A DNA stretch of 64,000 nucleotides from Notospermus geniculatus (taxonomy: Eukaryota; Nemertea; Pilidiophora; Heteronemertea; Lineidae). The stretch lies in assembly GCA_002633025.1 (NCBI GenBank), contig NMRB01000244.1:307766-371765 (forward strand). Reading direction: 5' to 3'. Position numbers and translations under genes: made by a program. The notes under the pieces were generated by a model, which was given only the letters and a program-made list of their open reading frames with translations, was not told the DNA's origin and did not search any database. Of the stretch, positions 33,514 through 43,571 are shown piece after piece; the stretch's first letter is position 1, and each line of letters opens with the position of its first letter.

Positions 33514-35495
33514 AGATCGGTCTCGTCAGTCGAGAAGTGGCGACTACTTGAGTTGTATTAAACCCTGATTCTCTGCGTTGCATTTGCCTCATTTTGAAAC
33601 TGCAAAACTATCTCAGTTGATGGAATACATCACTCATGGCAACATCACTTTTTAGGGGCTAATTCAATTGAAGTAAATAGCTGTTTTGATTTAGACGAAA
33701 AAAAGTTTTAAAAAGAAAGTATGCGAACTACGGCTCATTACTGAGTCAAAATATTTACAATTCTTGCAAACCTCAAAACATTTAATGAAGAACATGAACG
33801 CGATACGTTGAAAAATACTACCAGAAGCATTTCGACTAATTTGTAAAATTCAAACAGGAGATTCGCGCAGTGGGAACCTTGCCGAAGTTGATTTCACCAG
33901 TAGGAAACGTGGAATCTCTCTCTGATTGAGTTTGAAAACACCGGTGGTAATGTTTGAACACAATCTCCGGAAGGTCATGAGTGCAGTCAACAGCTACTGT
34001 ATCATCAATTTAACGTTGAGTAGTTCCATTAGTCAGAAAAAACCCAATGGTAACGTTGATAGTGAGTTTTAAATCGTCAGCTGTAATAAACGCAAACGCT
34101 AACGGTACTGTCGTCGCACTCTTCTTCGCATCAATTCCGACGTAGGTACATGTACGTTTTGATACGGCACCTTTTGTCGTCAGTCACTAACGTTTGCGTT
34201 GTGGTAGAGGATCTAAACCTCGCTGTGTTTAGCGAGTTATATTGATACATGTATTTGACGTCTGTTGACGTGAGAATAAAGGGAGGAAATTTTCGGTCGG
34301 ATAGGCATGGGAAAACAGAAGATACCCTGTTTTCCTGTTGAGCAGGAGTGTTCGTGGCTATGAGGTGTGGGACCAGGAGACAGCGTCACTCGCCTTCTTG
34401 CTGTGTCTACATGTATTCCCAGGTGAACTAATTACTTATAATGATGTCAAATTAGAGATAAAATCTGCAAATATTTTGTCATAAAGGTAAATGGGCTGTT
34501 ATTATGATTTATAGCAGTCTTTCATCCGAGGGGATCAAGACGAGAACCGGTAATATTTCTGCAGTGCGGAGCTGTCATTATTTCGTGCCGGAAGCTCACA
34601 GAAGCCGAGGAGCAGACGTGGCCGCCATGGCTCCAACCTCTGTGATTATCTGCGCCGATTACAAGCGCGCTATCTCTCTAATAAAGGGCTTTGAGCTTGT
34701 GTACTCCAACACGATCCTAATGATACAATATCACATCGAATTGACTTATCCACTCTTCCAATGCCTGTAATTCCTGTCTGGTGAATCGTTTGGTTGTGAG
34801 AGTCTTGTAAAGTGGCGGTATGTTTAACAAGTCAAATTAACCGGTACTCTGGTCTGTTGTAACGAGGTGTTCGCGGATGTACGCGGCTAATGAGGCTGGT
34901 AAACCAGACGGGGGATTTGTACGGGGATCCGCCACAAAGGAGATGGCTGGCCACCATACTATCATGGTTTTCCCGCGGGATCCACTGATTGCATTGTTGT
35001 GAAACACGTACCATTGGTGATCATTGTCGATGAAAACAAACAACTTCTGCTCTGAAATAATGAAAACTCACTCGACAAACTACATGTAGGTTTCGGAGGT
35101 AGTTTCTGTACAAAATTTGAACGTACGAAGTGGCCACTTTACGAAAAGCTGGGTATAGGCCTAAATGTATGTATTCAGGATTGGAGTGACACTGCAGAAC
35201 CCAGCTCTGAATAGAATTTTATCAACATTTTTATTTCAAAGCATTTTTTTGAAATCTTCTCATTTCCCAAGAAATATGACATATAGAAGAGATTGTTGGT
35301 CATTTGCTCCGGCCTCCTCCTATTTGCCTCCCATTGTCTGCTAAGCCAATAAGGTTTGTCTTATTTTGGTGTCCGCTTCTCGATTCAACATTTTAAACAC
35401 CAATTCTGAATGAAATTGATCAAGACCAAATGGCACTGAAATTTCGATGTGTCTAGTATTACTGCTCCCATCAATATTTTTCGCAATATATTGGG
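33514..35495. other. Unassigned DNA, possible regulatory patch
   Basis: No gene recognised. 34420-34760 is non-repetitive and dense in homeodomain/GATA-like motifs (GAACTAATTAC, AGAGATAAAA, TTATGATTTATAGC). This is only a compositional hint. Confidence 0.35.
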
Positions 35496-35811
35496 AAAAT
35501 GACGTACATCTGACGGACGTATGGCGTATATACGGCATACGTCCGCCAGTCCTGGTTGCGTATATATACCGTATATAAAAGTAGCTAGATTCAATTTGTA
35601 TGTACGTCGATATGTACGTGGGATATATGGCGTATATATGCCGTACGTATGCCATACGTACGGCATATACTCGGCGGACATATTTTTCCGCACGTAAGCC
35701 ATACGTACACCGGACGTCCAGAGGATGATCCATTGTACTATACGGCGGATATAAAAGTAGCTGTACGTCCGCCGTATGTACGTCATTTTGCCTGTGTATG
35801 TACGTCACTTT
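35496..35811. mobile_element. TACG/CGTA-rich palindromic element
   Basis: Left AAAATGACGTACATCTGACG and inverse GTACGTCCGCCGTATGTACG then TCATTTT. The centre holds GCCGTACGTATGCCATACGT. TATAAAAGTAGCT appears twice (35575 and 35752). The right end is followed by a second, 22-bp copy of its terminus (TGTACGTCAYTTTGCCTGTG). Confidence 0.78.
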
Positions 35812-36370
35812 GCCTGTGTAAGTGGGAATATAATCCTCGCCAAAAGGTCCTGCCAGCGGCAGGGGATGACTATTCATCACTGCCGCGGCGTCGCTATAAG
35901 CATGTTACCTGAGCAGACGACTCTGATCCTCGAAGTAAGACCACACATAGCAAGTTAACATGTAAGAGCAACTGTTGCAACAGCTGATTAGTCTCGTGCT
36001 AACAGAAAAACAACAACACTGTTAAACATACGCGAGAGTGTGATTTGTGTCATTCTTCAGAACAAACCAGAATTCAAAAATCGGTATTAAGGCCTAGGCA
36101 GGTAGGCCCTAATGCGCAGGTTGATCTTTAGATAATTTTACTGGCCAATATGAAGAGTATAATCTTCTCGAACATCGATATTAAGATTTATCAGTAGAGT
36201 TCGTTGGCATTGAGATGATGGGACAAACATATCCATTGCATTGAACCGCAGCCGTTGCATTATTTCGTCTATGCCTCAGAATTGTTAAAATTTTGATTTT
36301 GAAAATGCTCCATTGTTTGCAAACACAACTAAGAAATGGGCACTCAGTGCACAATGATAATTTCCCGCTC
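35812..36370. other. Unassigned DNA
   Basis: Nothing recognised. Confidence 0.45.
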
Positions 36371-36397
36371 TAAAGCTACGTTTAGCTGACACGCGTA

Positions 36398-36530
36398 AAG
36401 GCCCGTTTCCACAGAAGCGGTAGCGTGAGCGTTTTGTCGCTTCGCCCATTGTTTGGAAGCAGAGCGGCGGAAAATAACAAAAGATTTGACGCATCACGCA
36501 GCGTGAAACGCGTCTGTGAAAACGAGCCTT
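36398..36530. mobile_element. AAGGCCCGTTT MITE, nested insertion i
   Basis: AAGGCCCGTTTCCACAGAAG to the inverse ending CTGTGAAAACGAGCCTT. The loop contains GCTTCGCCCATTGTTTGGAA and GCGGCGGAAAATAACAAAAG. Preceded by TAA. Confidence 0.88.
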
Positions 36531-36663
36531 AAGGCCCGTTTTCACTTGAGCGTTTTACGCCGCGTTTTGACGCTTCGCCCATTGTTTGAAAGCAGAGCGG
36601 CGGAAAATAACAAAAGATTTTACGCATCACGCGGCGTAAAACGCTCTAGTGGAAACGGGCCTT
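36531..36663. mobile_element. AAGGCCCGTTTT MITE, nested insertion ii
   Basis: AAGGCCCGTTTTCACTTGAG to the inverse ending CTAGTGGAAACGGGCCTT. Same loop as insertion i with few differences, so it is the same subfamily placed end to end in the same orientation. Confidence 0.9.
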
Positions 36664-36664
36664 T

Positions 36665-36818
36665 AAGGCTGCTTTTCCACGAGACGTTTGCGGGTGCGGA
36701 ATAGGAGGCGGACGCGGGTAGAAAAGATCGATCCAACGTATTTCCCTTTAGCTATTTCACCCGCACCCGCGCCCGCCTCCTATTCCGCGCCCGCAAACGT
36801 CTCGTGGAAAAGCAGCCT
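36665..36818. mobile_element. AAGGCTGCTTTTCCACGAG MITE, nested insertion iii
   Basis: AAGGCTGCTTTTCCACGAGA continuing CGTTTGCGGGTGCGGAATAG, and the inverse arm; nearly perfect ~50-bp arms. Followed by TAA where the split host resumes. Confidence 0.92.
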
Positions 36819-37099
36819 AATGCGGATTGCGGAACGCGGAAGCGGAAAATGCAATGCATTTTCGTATACATCATATCGTTCCGCCGGGGATTCCGCGTCC
36901 CTATACCGCATTCCGGATGCCTGGTAAACGCAGCTTAAATCAGAAATCTGAAAAAAGGGGATTAAACGATTTTGGAGGACGAAGATGAACCAGAGTTTTC
37001 GATCCGCTCGATTTGTCAATTCGCCCCGAAAGTGTACCTGAAGATTTCAGGTGAGGCTTATCAAAGTAAGTACTATAATTGTACTTCCTCATTAAGCGG

Positions 37100-37708
37100 G
37101 CGGTCTACTGTTGCGATTTTGGTTGGCGGCACGCCGGGGACGGGCTTGCGGTGGTTGCGGCAATCACCTCCGGCCGACCGCAGGCAAAGTAGCAGTAACA
37201 CCGCCGCAGTCGATCAGGAGTTGCGGCATTATCGCTGGCAGAATTGCGGCAAAAATCCCTACTGGCTACACGGAAATCCTTGCCGGCGGTGAGTTGCGGT
37301 GATATCAAATGTGTTTGATTTTGTCGCAGACCGCAAGCTCGCCGTAGGCCTCGCTTCAATTTGTCATCCAATCAGACCAAGCAATTTCTTCACGTGATTT
37401 CATTACAGTATGGCACGGGGGAAAGCCAATGCTAGTGTGGCTTTTGCTGAAGATGAATGACCAAAGCAAAAGATTGCCTCCACTTTTTTTCTGGTATGGA
37501 ACATGCGTAAATCGCAACAGTGGATCAGGTTCCCTACTTGCGATCGCTTACGGTGGTAAATGCCGCTACCCCAACGCAAGCTTGCCGGCGATCCATCGCC
37601 GGCGCACCGCCGGTTGCCGGAGGCACGCCTGCGGTGGAGTTGCGATCACCGCAACCATGGCAACGCAATCGCAAGTAGACCGCGCAACCAAATCGCGACA
37701 GTGGATCC
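37100..37708. mobile_element. GC-rich nested foldbacks with TTGCGR motifs
   Basis: TACTGTTGCGATTTTGGTTG (37106) pairs with the inverse of CAACCAAATCGCGACAGTGG (to 37703). CTACTTGCGATCGC (37534) pairs with GCAATCGCAAGTAG (to 37679). The insert between is rich in GCCGGCG/CGCCGGC. Boundaries of at least two overlapping elements are not resolved. Confidence 0.6.
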
Positions 37709-37797
37709 GCATAAGCCCCCGTCACATATCCACTCCGGGGCCCGTACGGCGAGTAAAAACAGACAGATTGCCCCTGATCCCCGGGGAATGAAAACCG

Positions 37798-37845
37798 TAG
37801 AAATGAAAATGAAAATGAACATCATGAAAATGAAAATGAAAATCG
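37798..37845 (+). repeat. (GAAAAT)n microsatellite
   Basis: Six or seven GAAAAT-like hexamers interrupted by GAACATCAT. Confidence 0.85.
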
Positions 37846-39567
37846 TAAAGGACCTGTGTGTCTCTAAAATCCACGGCAAGCCGCTGGGTGGGGAAAATCG
37901 TACGGGGTCCGGTAGATATGTGTTTGGGGCTTTAGGCGTATTTTTAAGGAAACCGGGAAAAGTGTCTACATGTACTTTCACACTGACACAGTTTAGCCTT
38001 CACGTATACTCGATGCTCACGGTAGGAAATATTTAACGCAAAAGATGACCCATCGCCACCAAACTAAAAGACGAACGCACAATATTATACTTGTACCGTA
38101 CTGAGGCATCTAGACTTATCTATCTTGAAAGTTGTTTCTTTCTCGTTTCTGCAATTCATTTGAAGTCCGAGCGGTGCATGGCCCGGGCGTGCCTGGAGTT
38201 CGCGATGCTCATTAGGACCGATGAGTGAAATAAGAGAAATGCAAAAGAATATTACAGTTCATGTTATCATCCGCATTAATTGTCGGAGCAAACATTTATA
38301 CGTCATAACATTACTGAATTTCTCATTTAGAGTGTCATCTTGTGTTTGTTGCCCTGTTGATGTTGCTCCCTCTGGGAAAAAACATTGTACATGTAGCAGC
38401 TTAGGTGCGATCTTTGCCAACTTAGTATACACACGGGAAAACATTTTCCACTATTTTATATATATAAATGCGATCGCCGATATTTTTGATATTGTATATT
38501 CTCTGTTAATTAGTCATAATTAATTAGACATACTAGGTACTGAGGCCTTGCTTTTTCTCATTCTTTGGAAGGATAATATTCTTTTTTGTAAGGTTGTATG
38601 GGTCGGTATTGGCCATTCTTACATTATTGTAGGTGTTCATTTTTGTGAGGTGGTCCGGGTCATCCTTGGTCTTGTTTAATGCAGCACGGGTCAGTCATGG
38701 CTATTTGTGTTGCAGTTTTCCCATATTTATGTGGCTGTCGATCAGACTTCACTTTTCCGAAAGTTCTCCTTCGTTCGAGGTTGTGAAAGTCTTTGTACTT
38801 AGAGAATTGGCAATGAATGAACTATCTGAAAGGTTTTAGAAGTCAACGTTAATACAGACGTGGTTATCAAGTGTAAACGCAAGGTAATGTACGTACATGT
38901 ACATGTACATGCATGTTGCAACTTGATTCAGGTTCTAAGTATAGGAGCATCAGAAGCTTCTTAACACATCGATCGATCTTGAGAGTGAGGAAGTCCTTGG
39001 CATTCTCATCCATGCCCCTCAATAGTTCTTGCCAGCAACCGGCTATGTCATTGACTTCGCATAATTATGTACATACACGTGCATGTACAATACATATACG
39101 TTTCTCAAGGCGGACCATCATGATCAAACAGTCCTACTCGTGTCGATGACATTAAATTTTGAAAAGCGCTATGGTCGATTTATCAAACATTTCAATTAAG
39201 AATGTTTTTCAAATAAATCATAAGTGTTCGAGTCTGTTCCGGATATGATTAGGAAGAAAATGTACAATTATTACCTCAAATGTTTCCTCGGAGATCATTA
39301 AACGGACCATAAAAGTGAAAACAATGAGGCTTACACGCCACTTTCGTCGTCGTTAAGTTATATTGCGTTTGGAAGATGGCAATTATCTTTGTTGCTTTCC
39401 TGTTGCAGGTTTTCGTCACTTATATTCAATAATTATATGACGGTCGACTCTAACTAAAGCGACAATCATGACAATCTTGCACTCGACTACAGTTTATGTA
39501 GTTGTCCACTCTTTGGAAACAAAATAGTCGGTACATGCATTACTTGGAGCCTAATTTCGAAGTATTT
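37846..39567. other. Unassigned DNA
   Basis: TACATGTA strings at about 38386, 38893-38908 and 39066-39088. No gene recognised. AATTAGTCATAATTAATTAG near 38508 is homeodomain-like. Confidence 0.45.
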
Positions 39568-39754
39568 TAGGCTCCTGTTCCATAGATGTTCACGTTTCAC
39601 GCGCCAGGCTTCACGTTTTCCTTTCGTTCCTCGATTCAGCGTACAACGAGACACACATTACCTGTCCTGTTGCATGCTTTCTCCGAGGAACGAAAGGGAA
39701 ACTTGAAGCGTGACGCGTGAAAAGTGAAACGTGAACTTCTATGGAACAGGAGCC
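39568..39754. mobile_element. GGCTCCTGTTCCATAGA MITE
   Basis: TTAGGCTCCTGTTCCATAGA continuing GTTCACGTTTCACGCG, and inverse arms with TTCTATGGAACAGGAGCC; arms of about 65 bp. An extra GGAGCCTAA just upstream (39546) forms a hairpin with the left end. Confidence 0.92.
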
Positions 39755-40329
39755 AAGGAGAATAATTATCAGCATCCAGCCATTTGGATGAGAAAAAGCG
39801 TCTGTTCAACCAACGAATGGACTGAGTCCCAAGAGCCACTTTGGCGATGGCATGGTTGGCGGCTGTTTACAAATCCTTGCTAATTCTCCAAAGCTTTGGT
39901 CTTCTGTTCTCCTTTAACGGTGGCCAGTTAGCGACGCAGGTGTCATATTGGGAAGGTCTTCCGCTTTTGCAGCCACCACAGGTTTTCAGCTGGGGTTAGT
40001 CATCTGTGGTTAAATTGAAATAGCCATGGACCGATGCGAAGGTTGTTTACGCTTTCAAGTCCAAAATTACTGAAGTATGCACACATCCTTTGTTATCAGT
40101 TCCTCTCAGCTTCAAACACCAGATTTGGCCCCACGCAGGTCGCAGGGAAACTTTGTTCAACGTAGCATACATGTACGAGCTCCAAAATATGGAGTGTGGG
40201 TTTGTTGACGTGGATTGGCAGGCTCCCGAGTCATCATACAATCCCGTACATTGTACCTCAGGTAAAATTCAGTGACCGTGATTGGCTCATTTGCGTCATG
40301 TGACCTTGTGACAATTCGATATGTCTCCC
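39755..40329. other. Unassigned DNA
   Basis: Nothing recognised. Confidence 0.45.
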
Positions 40330-40602
40330 CGCGGGAGAAAATAATATAATAACCGAAGTCGTCGTCCAGAAATTTTAGCAAATTTTCGACTCCAACCGGG
40401 GTCTTCTTCAGGCTGGGACTGTCAAGTCGAGCTACCAGAAGTATAAATTCGTTATACTTCTGGTAGCTCGACTTGACAGTGCCAGAAGAAGACCCCGGTT
40501 TTGGTCGAAAATTTGCTAAAATTTCTGGAGGACGACTTCGGCTATTATATCATTTTGTGTGTCGCTTTTTGTGCTCTACTTGTGGATACGCGGGAGAAAA
40601 TA
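40330..40602. mobile_element. ~220-bp palindrome flanked by 14-bp direct repeats
   Basis: The palindrome 40338-40556 has arms CCGAAGTCGTCGTCCAGAAA, TTTTAGCAAATTTTCGAC and AGCTACCAGAAGTATAA, closing on a tiny AATTCG loop. CGCGGGAGAAAATA occurs at 40330-40343 and 40589-40602 as a TSD-like direct repeat. A fragment of the same family is at 15203. Confidence 0.87.
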
Positions 40603-40668
40603 GTGAGAGTTTTCGCAACCGCCCGGTTGGGCCAACGACTACGCTTATCTATTGTTCGGGTGTAGGCC
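40601..40668 (+). repeat. Half-copy of the CCCGGTTAGGCC TAGGGAG-end MITE
   Basis: TAGTGAGAGTTTTCGCAACC, CGCCCGGTTGGGCC and GCTTATCTATTGT match one arm of the element at 2154-2275; the second arm is absent. Confidence 0.65.
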
Positions 40669-40740
40669 AGACATAGAAAACTGTAACCTTTTAAATGTAA
40701 TCGTACGTCTTTCCGTATAGGTCGACTCCGAAAACTCTCG

Positions 40741-41695
40741 AATGAAGAAGGCTTGTTGTACTTGACTCGATGACGCGAAGACTCGATGGCGCGATGACTC
40801 GATGACCGCCAAAATTCAGCTGGTAAAGGTCAGCTGGTTATTTCTGAGAAGTGGTATGGATCAACGGCGGAGGTGGACCGACGTTGTGTCCCCAGCTACC
40901 AAGAAGTGTAGTGAGGTTGAATTCAGCGTAAATCATGAAATGAAGGGTAGCCTCGAACTAGGCCTATAGCTCCTAACTCCTTGAGAATTTACTAAGGGTC
41001 CCTTTTGAAAAGTTGTTGGAATTGGTCTTGTCTCCCTATTGCACACCCCGGATGAGGTATAGCGGTAATTTTCAGCCCTTTTGAGCAATGATCCTACTGC
41101 ATGTTCTATGCCGGAAGCTTCCCAATTTGTCAGAGCTGCCACGCAAAAAGTAAATTCATGAAAATGACGAAATGCACCCGGGTCGTTCATGTACTTCATG
41201 ACGTCATCAGTTTTGTGGTCACTTGCATTTTGGCAAGACGCATGTGACAATCTTGGACGAAAAGTTTCAGATCTTGGAACAAATTTTTACAATTCTTTGA
41301 TATTTCTTATTATGTAATGAAAATTAAATTCTTGGACTGTACTTCTTCAAAACACTTGAACGAAAAAAAACCCAGTTTTGAATGAATTCCTCTACTTCAC
41401 GCACAACCACAATCATGCATTCTAAACGCCAATGACGTCACGGCTTTAGAGTTATACTAAACATGGGAATAGGTATGTGGTTTAACATGTCTAACGATGG
41501 TTATAAAAATGTGCCAGAGGTGGCTTATTTCATCTTCCTAAAAATGTTGCATCGTAACCCAGTGTTTTGAAGTTGAACTCGAATTAAAATAAGGCATGCA
41601 CCCATCAATATACAGGAAATTTAATTGGCTTCTTCGCGCCTTCGAGTCATCGCGCCATCGAGTCATCGAGTCAAGTACAACAAGCCAATGAAGAA
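40741..41695. mobile_element. 937-bp Mutator-like element with 9-bp TSD
   Basis: AATGAAGAA is duplicated exactly at 40741-40749 and 41687-41695. The element starts GGCTTGTTGTACTTGACTCG and ends with the exact inverse. Next to each end are reiterated GACTCGATG/GCGCGATG motifs whose copy number differs between ends. No transposase frame was recognised; the 105-codon minus-strand frame at 40933-41250 has no known motif. TSD length and long TIRs indicate a non-autonomous Mutator-like element. Confidence 0.93.
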
Positions 41696-42262
41696 CAAAA
41701 GTTCATGGAGAATGTAATGTTCATTCTTACAGGTTATGGGTGATTTGTGCCTAATCACAAACATGACAAATGACGAGTGAAAAATGAGTTCCTATGTAAC
41801 ATCGGCCTAACAGGGATGACATCCACACGTTGCATGCCAGAGCAGGCAGGTTTTCAAAGAGATCGACTGATTTTTGACATTAAGTGGATTGACGTATTTA
41901 AGATCGTTGATTTCCTACTAACGAAGTGAAGTCGGTCGTTTGTAGAGCCGTCTGCGAAACGCTGAACGGTACCACGCACCTGCAATAAAGGATATATCCT
42001 CCATATTGACGGTAGAGTAGGGCAATGAGAATGATATCATTGGGAGATAAGGGCTAATTTCAACGTTTGTGTCGCCAACACAGAACCCACCACAAAGGCA
42101 ACGCAGTCATCGCGATCGGCTTATTCATATTCCCTCAAAACGCGTTGTGACTGACTCCGGGGATGTAACATGGACTAATATATTTTTCATTGAGGTATGC
42201 ATGTTTTCTGATCAGCCAGATTTGTCATCATGGGGAGCCTATATGGCAAGCCATTTAACCAA
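41696..42262. other. Unassigned DNA
   Basis: No recognised feature. Confidence 0.45.
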
Positions 42263-42690
42263 TAAGTATAAAAACCTAGTTTTTATGATAGTTTTTTATT
42301 GATAAAATCTTAATTTTTATGAGAAAACTAATTCTTTGTCGACAAAATCTAAGTTTTTATCATGAAAACGTAGCTTTTGTCATCAAAACTAAGTATTTAT
42401 GGTACAAACTATGTTTTTATGAGGAAAACTTAATGTAATGGATAAAGGATAGGTTTCAACATTTGAAGTACAAAACTACGTTTTTGTGGAAATAACCTAT
42501 GCTTTATCACAAACCTATCCTTGATCGTCAAAAACTAAGTTTTTATTTAAAAAAAACGGTGTCTTTATCGACAAAAACTACGTTTTTATGATAAAATTTT
42601 AGTTTTCGGTCATAAAAAATACGTTTTTATCAAGAATACTAAGTTTTTGTCATAAAGTAAGTTTTAATGAAAAACATATCCTTTATACCT
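42263..42690 (+). repeat. Degenerate ~20-bp satellite of mini-hairpins
   Basis: About 18-20 diverged units of roughly 20-21 bp around AAAACTAAGTTTTTATSATS. In most units AAAAC faces GTTTT, so each can form its own small stem. Two units are altered into AGGATAGGTTT/AAACCTATCC, which are also inverse to each other (about 42446 and 42513). Confidence 0.85.
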
Positions 42691-43078
42691 CGTCCCCTAT
42701 GTTGGTTGTACATGTACATAGTACTTCTGCCACTGCCCGCTGCAGACTGTCTGGGTGACAGATGTACTGTTCTTTCCACCTATTTTAGTCACCAAAGGGT
42801 TCTAAGTAACAGCTCGCCATAGTTGAGAAACATGTTAACAAAACAAAAATACATGTATATGTATATTATCCTTCTCTCAAGGATTTGGAACTCCCAACCG
42901 AAACTAATGGCTTCAAAATTATAGGTGTACCCTGTGGTTATTATTCACAAAGATGGAACAGACCAAGGAGACCCTCAAAAGGAATTCAAATGTCAACCAT
43001 TAAGTATATTAAAGCCACAATGTATTGTTTTCTGAAGGTGCTTACTTTCAAAGGACGGCTCGATCGACTGGAAATAAA
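42691..43078. other. Unassigned DNA
   Basis: TACATGTA strings at 42707 and 42849; nothing else recognised. Confidence 0.45.
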
Positions 43079-43571
43079 GGGCCGTATTCTAAAAGCCTCC
43101 TTAACTCTAAGGTCCACTTTAAAGGGACTAGGAAAATTTTTTCAAGCTTCGGTTATTACAAAATGCTAGTCTTTCATGATAAATTCCCACCGTCAATTCA
43201 CTTTTTCAATTAAGTGTTAATTACTGGCACCCAGACAAATCAGTCATCACCACCCCATGGAGCATTCACCACGTCACTGGGAACAACATAATAGAGTACA
43301 AGCTCGCTCCATACAATACATACAACGATAGGTTCCCAGTGACGTGGTAAATGCTCCATGGTGTGGTGATGACTGATTTTCTGGGTGTCAGTAATTAACA
43401 CTTAATTGAAAAAGTGAATTGACGGTGGGAATTTATCATGAAAGACTAGCATTTTGTAATAACCAAAGCTTGAAAAGATTTTCCTAGTCCCTTTAAGCTT
43501 TTTGTATTCTGCCCTGCAAACAATAGCTAAAGGTAAACCTTAGACTTCAGGAAGGTTCTAGAATACGGCCC
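43079..43571. mobile_element. GGGCCGTATTCTA MITE, copy split by a foldback
   Basis: Left part 43079-43122 (GGGCCGTATTCTAAAAGCCT to CCACTTTAA) and right part 43493-43571 (TTAAGCTTTTTGTATTCTGC to AGAATACGGCCC). Together they reconstruct the intact element seen at 57468-57585. Confidence 0.94.
43123..43492. mobile_element. 370-bp foldback inserted at TTAA
   Basis: AGGGACTAGGAAAATTTTTT to its inverse; arms 43123-43284 and 43332-43492 with only about eight differences and a 47-base loop. TTAA flanks both sides (43119-43122, 43493-43496), and the intact host copy has a single TTAA (CCACTTTAAGC). The TTAA target suggests piggyBac-like mobilisation; a 3-bp TAA/TTA reading is also possible. High arm identity implies recent insertion. 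Confidence 0.96.

Larger units (their letters stand above)
36371..36937. mobile_element. TAAAGCTACGTTTAGCTGAC MITE split by three insertions
   Basis: 36371-36395 is the left arm of the family intact at 30152-30294. The rest resumes at 36821 (TGCGGATTGCGGAACGCGGA) and ends AAACGCAGCTTAAA at 36937. Alignment with the intact copy places the break at the GCGGAATGCGG position. The interrupting block is three complete MITEs in a row. Confidence 0.85.

Noticed and set aside
35341-35880. 179-codon minus-strand frame, the longest in the window
   Set aside because: Most of it is the TACG-rich palindromic element, giving Tyr/Arg/Thr-rich low-information peptide.
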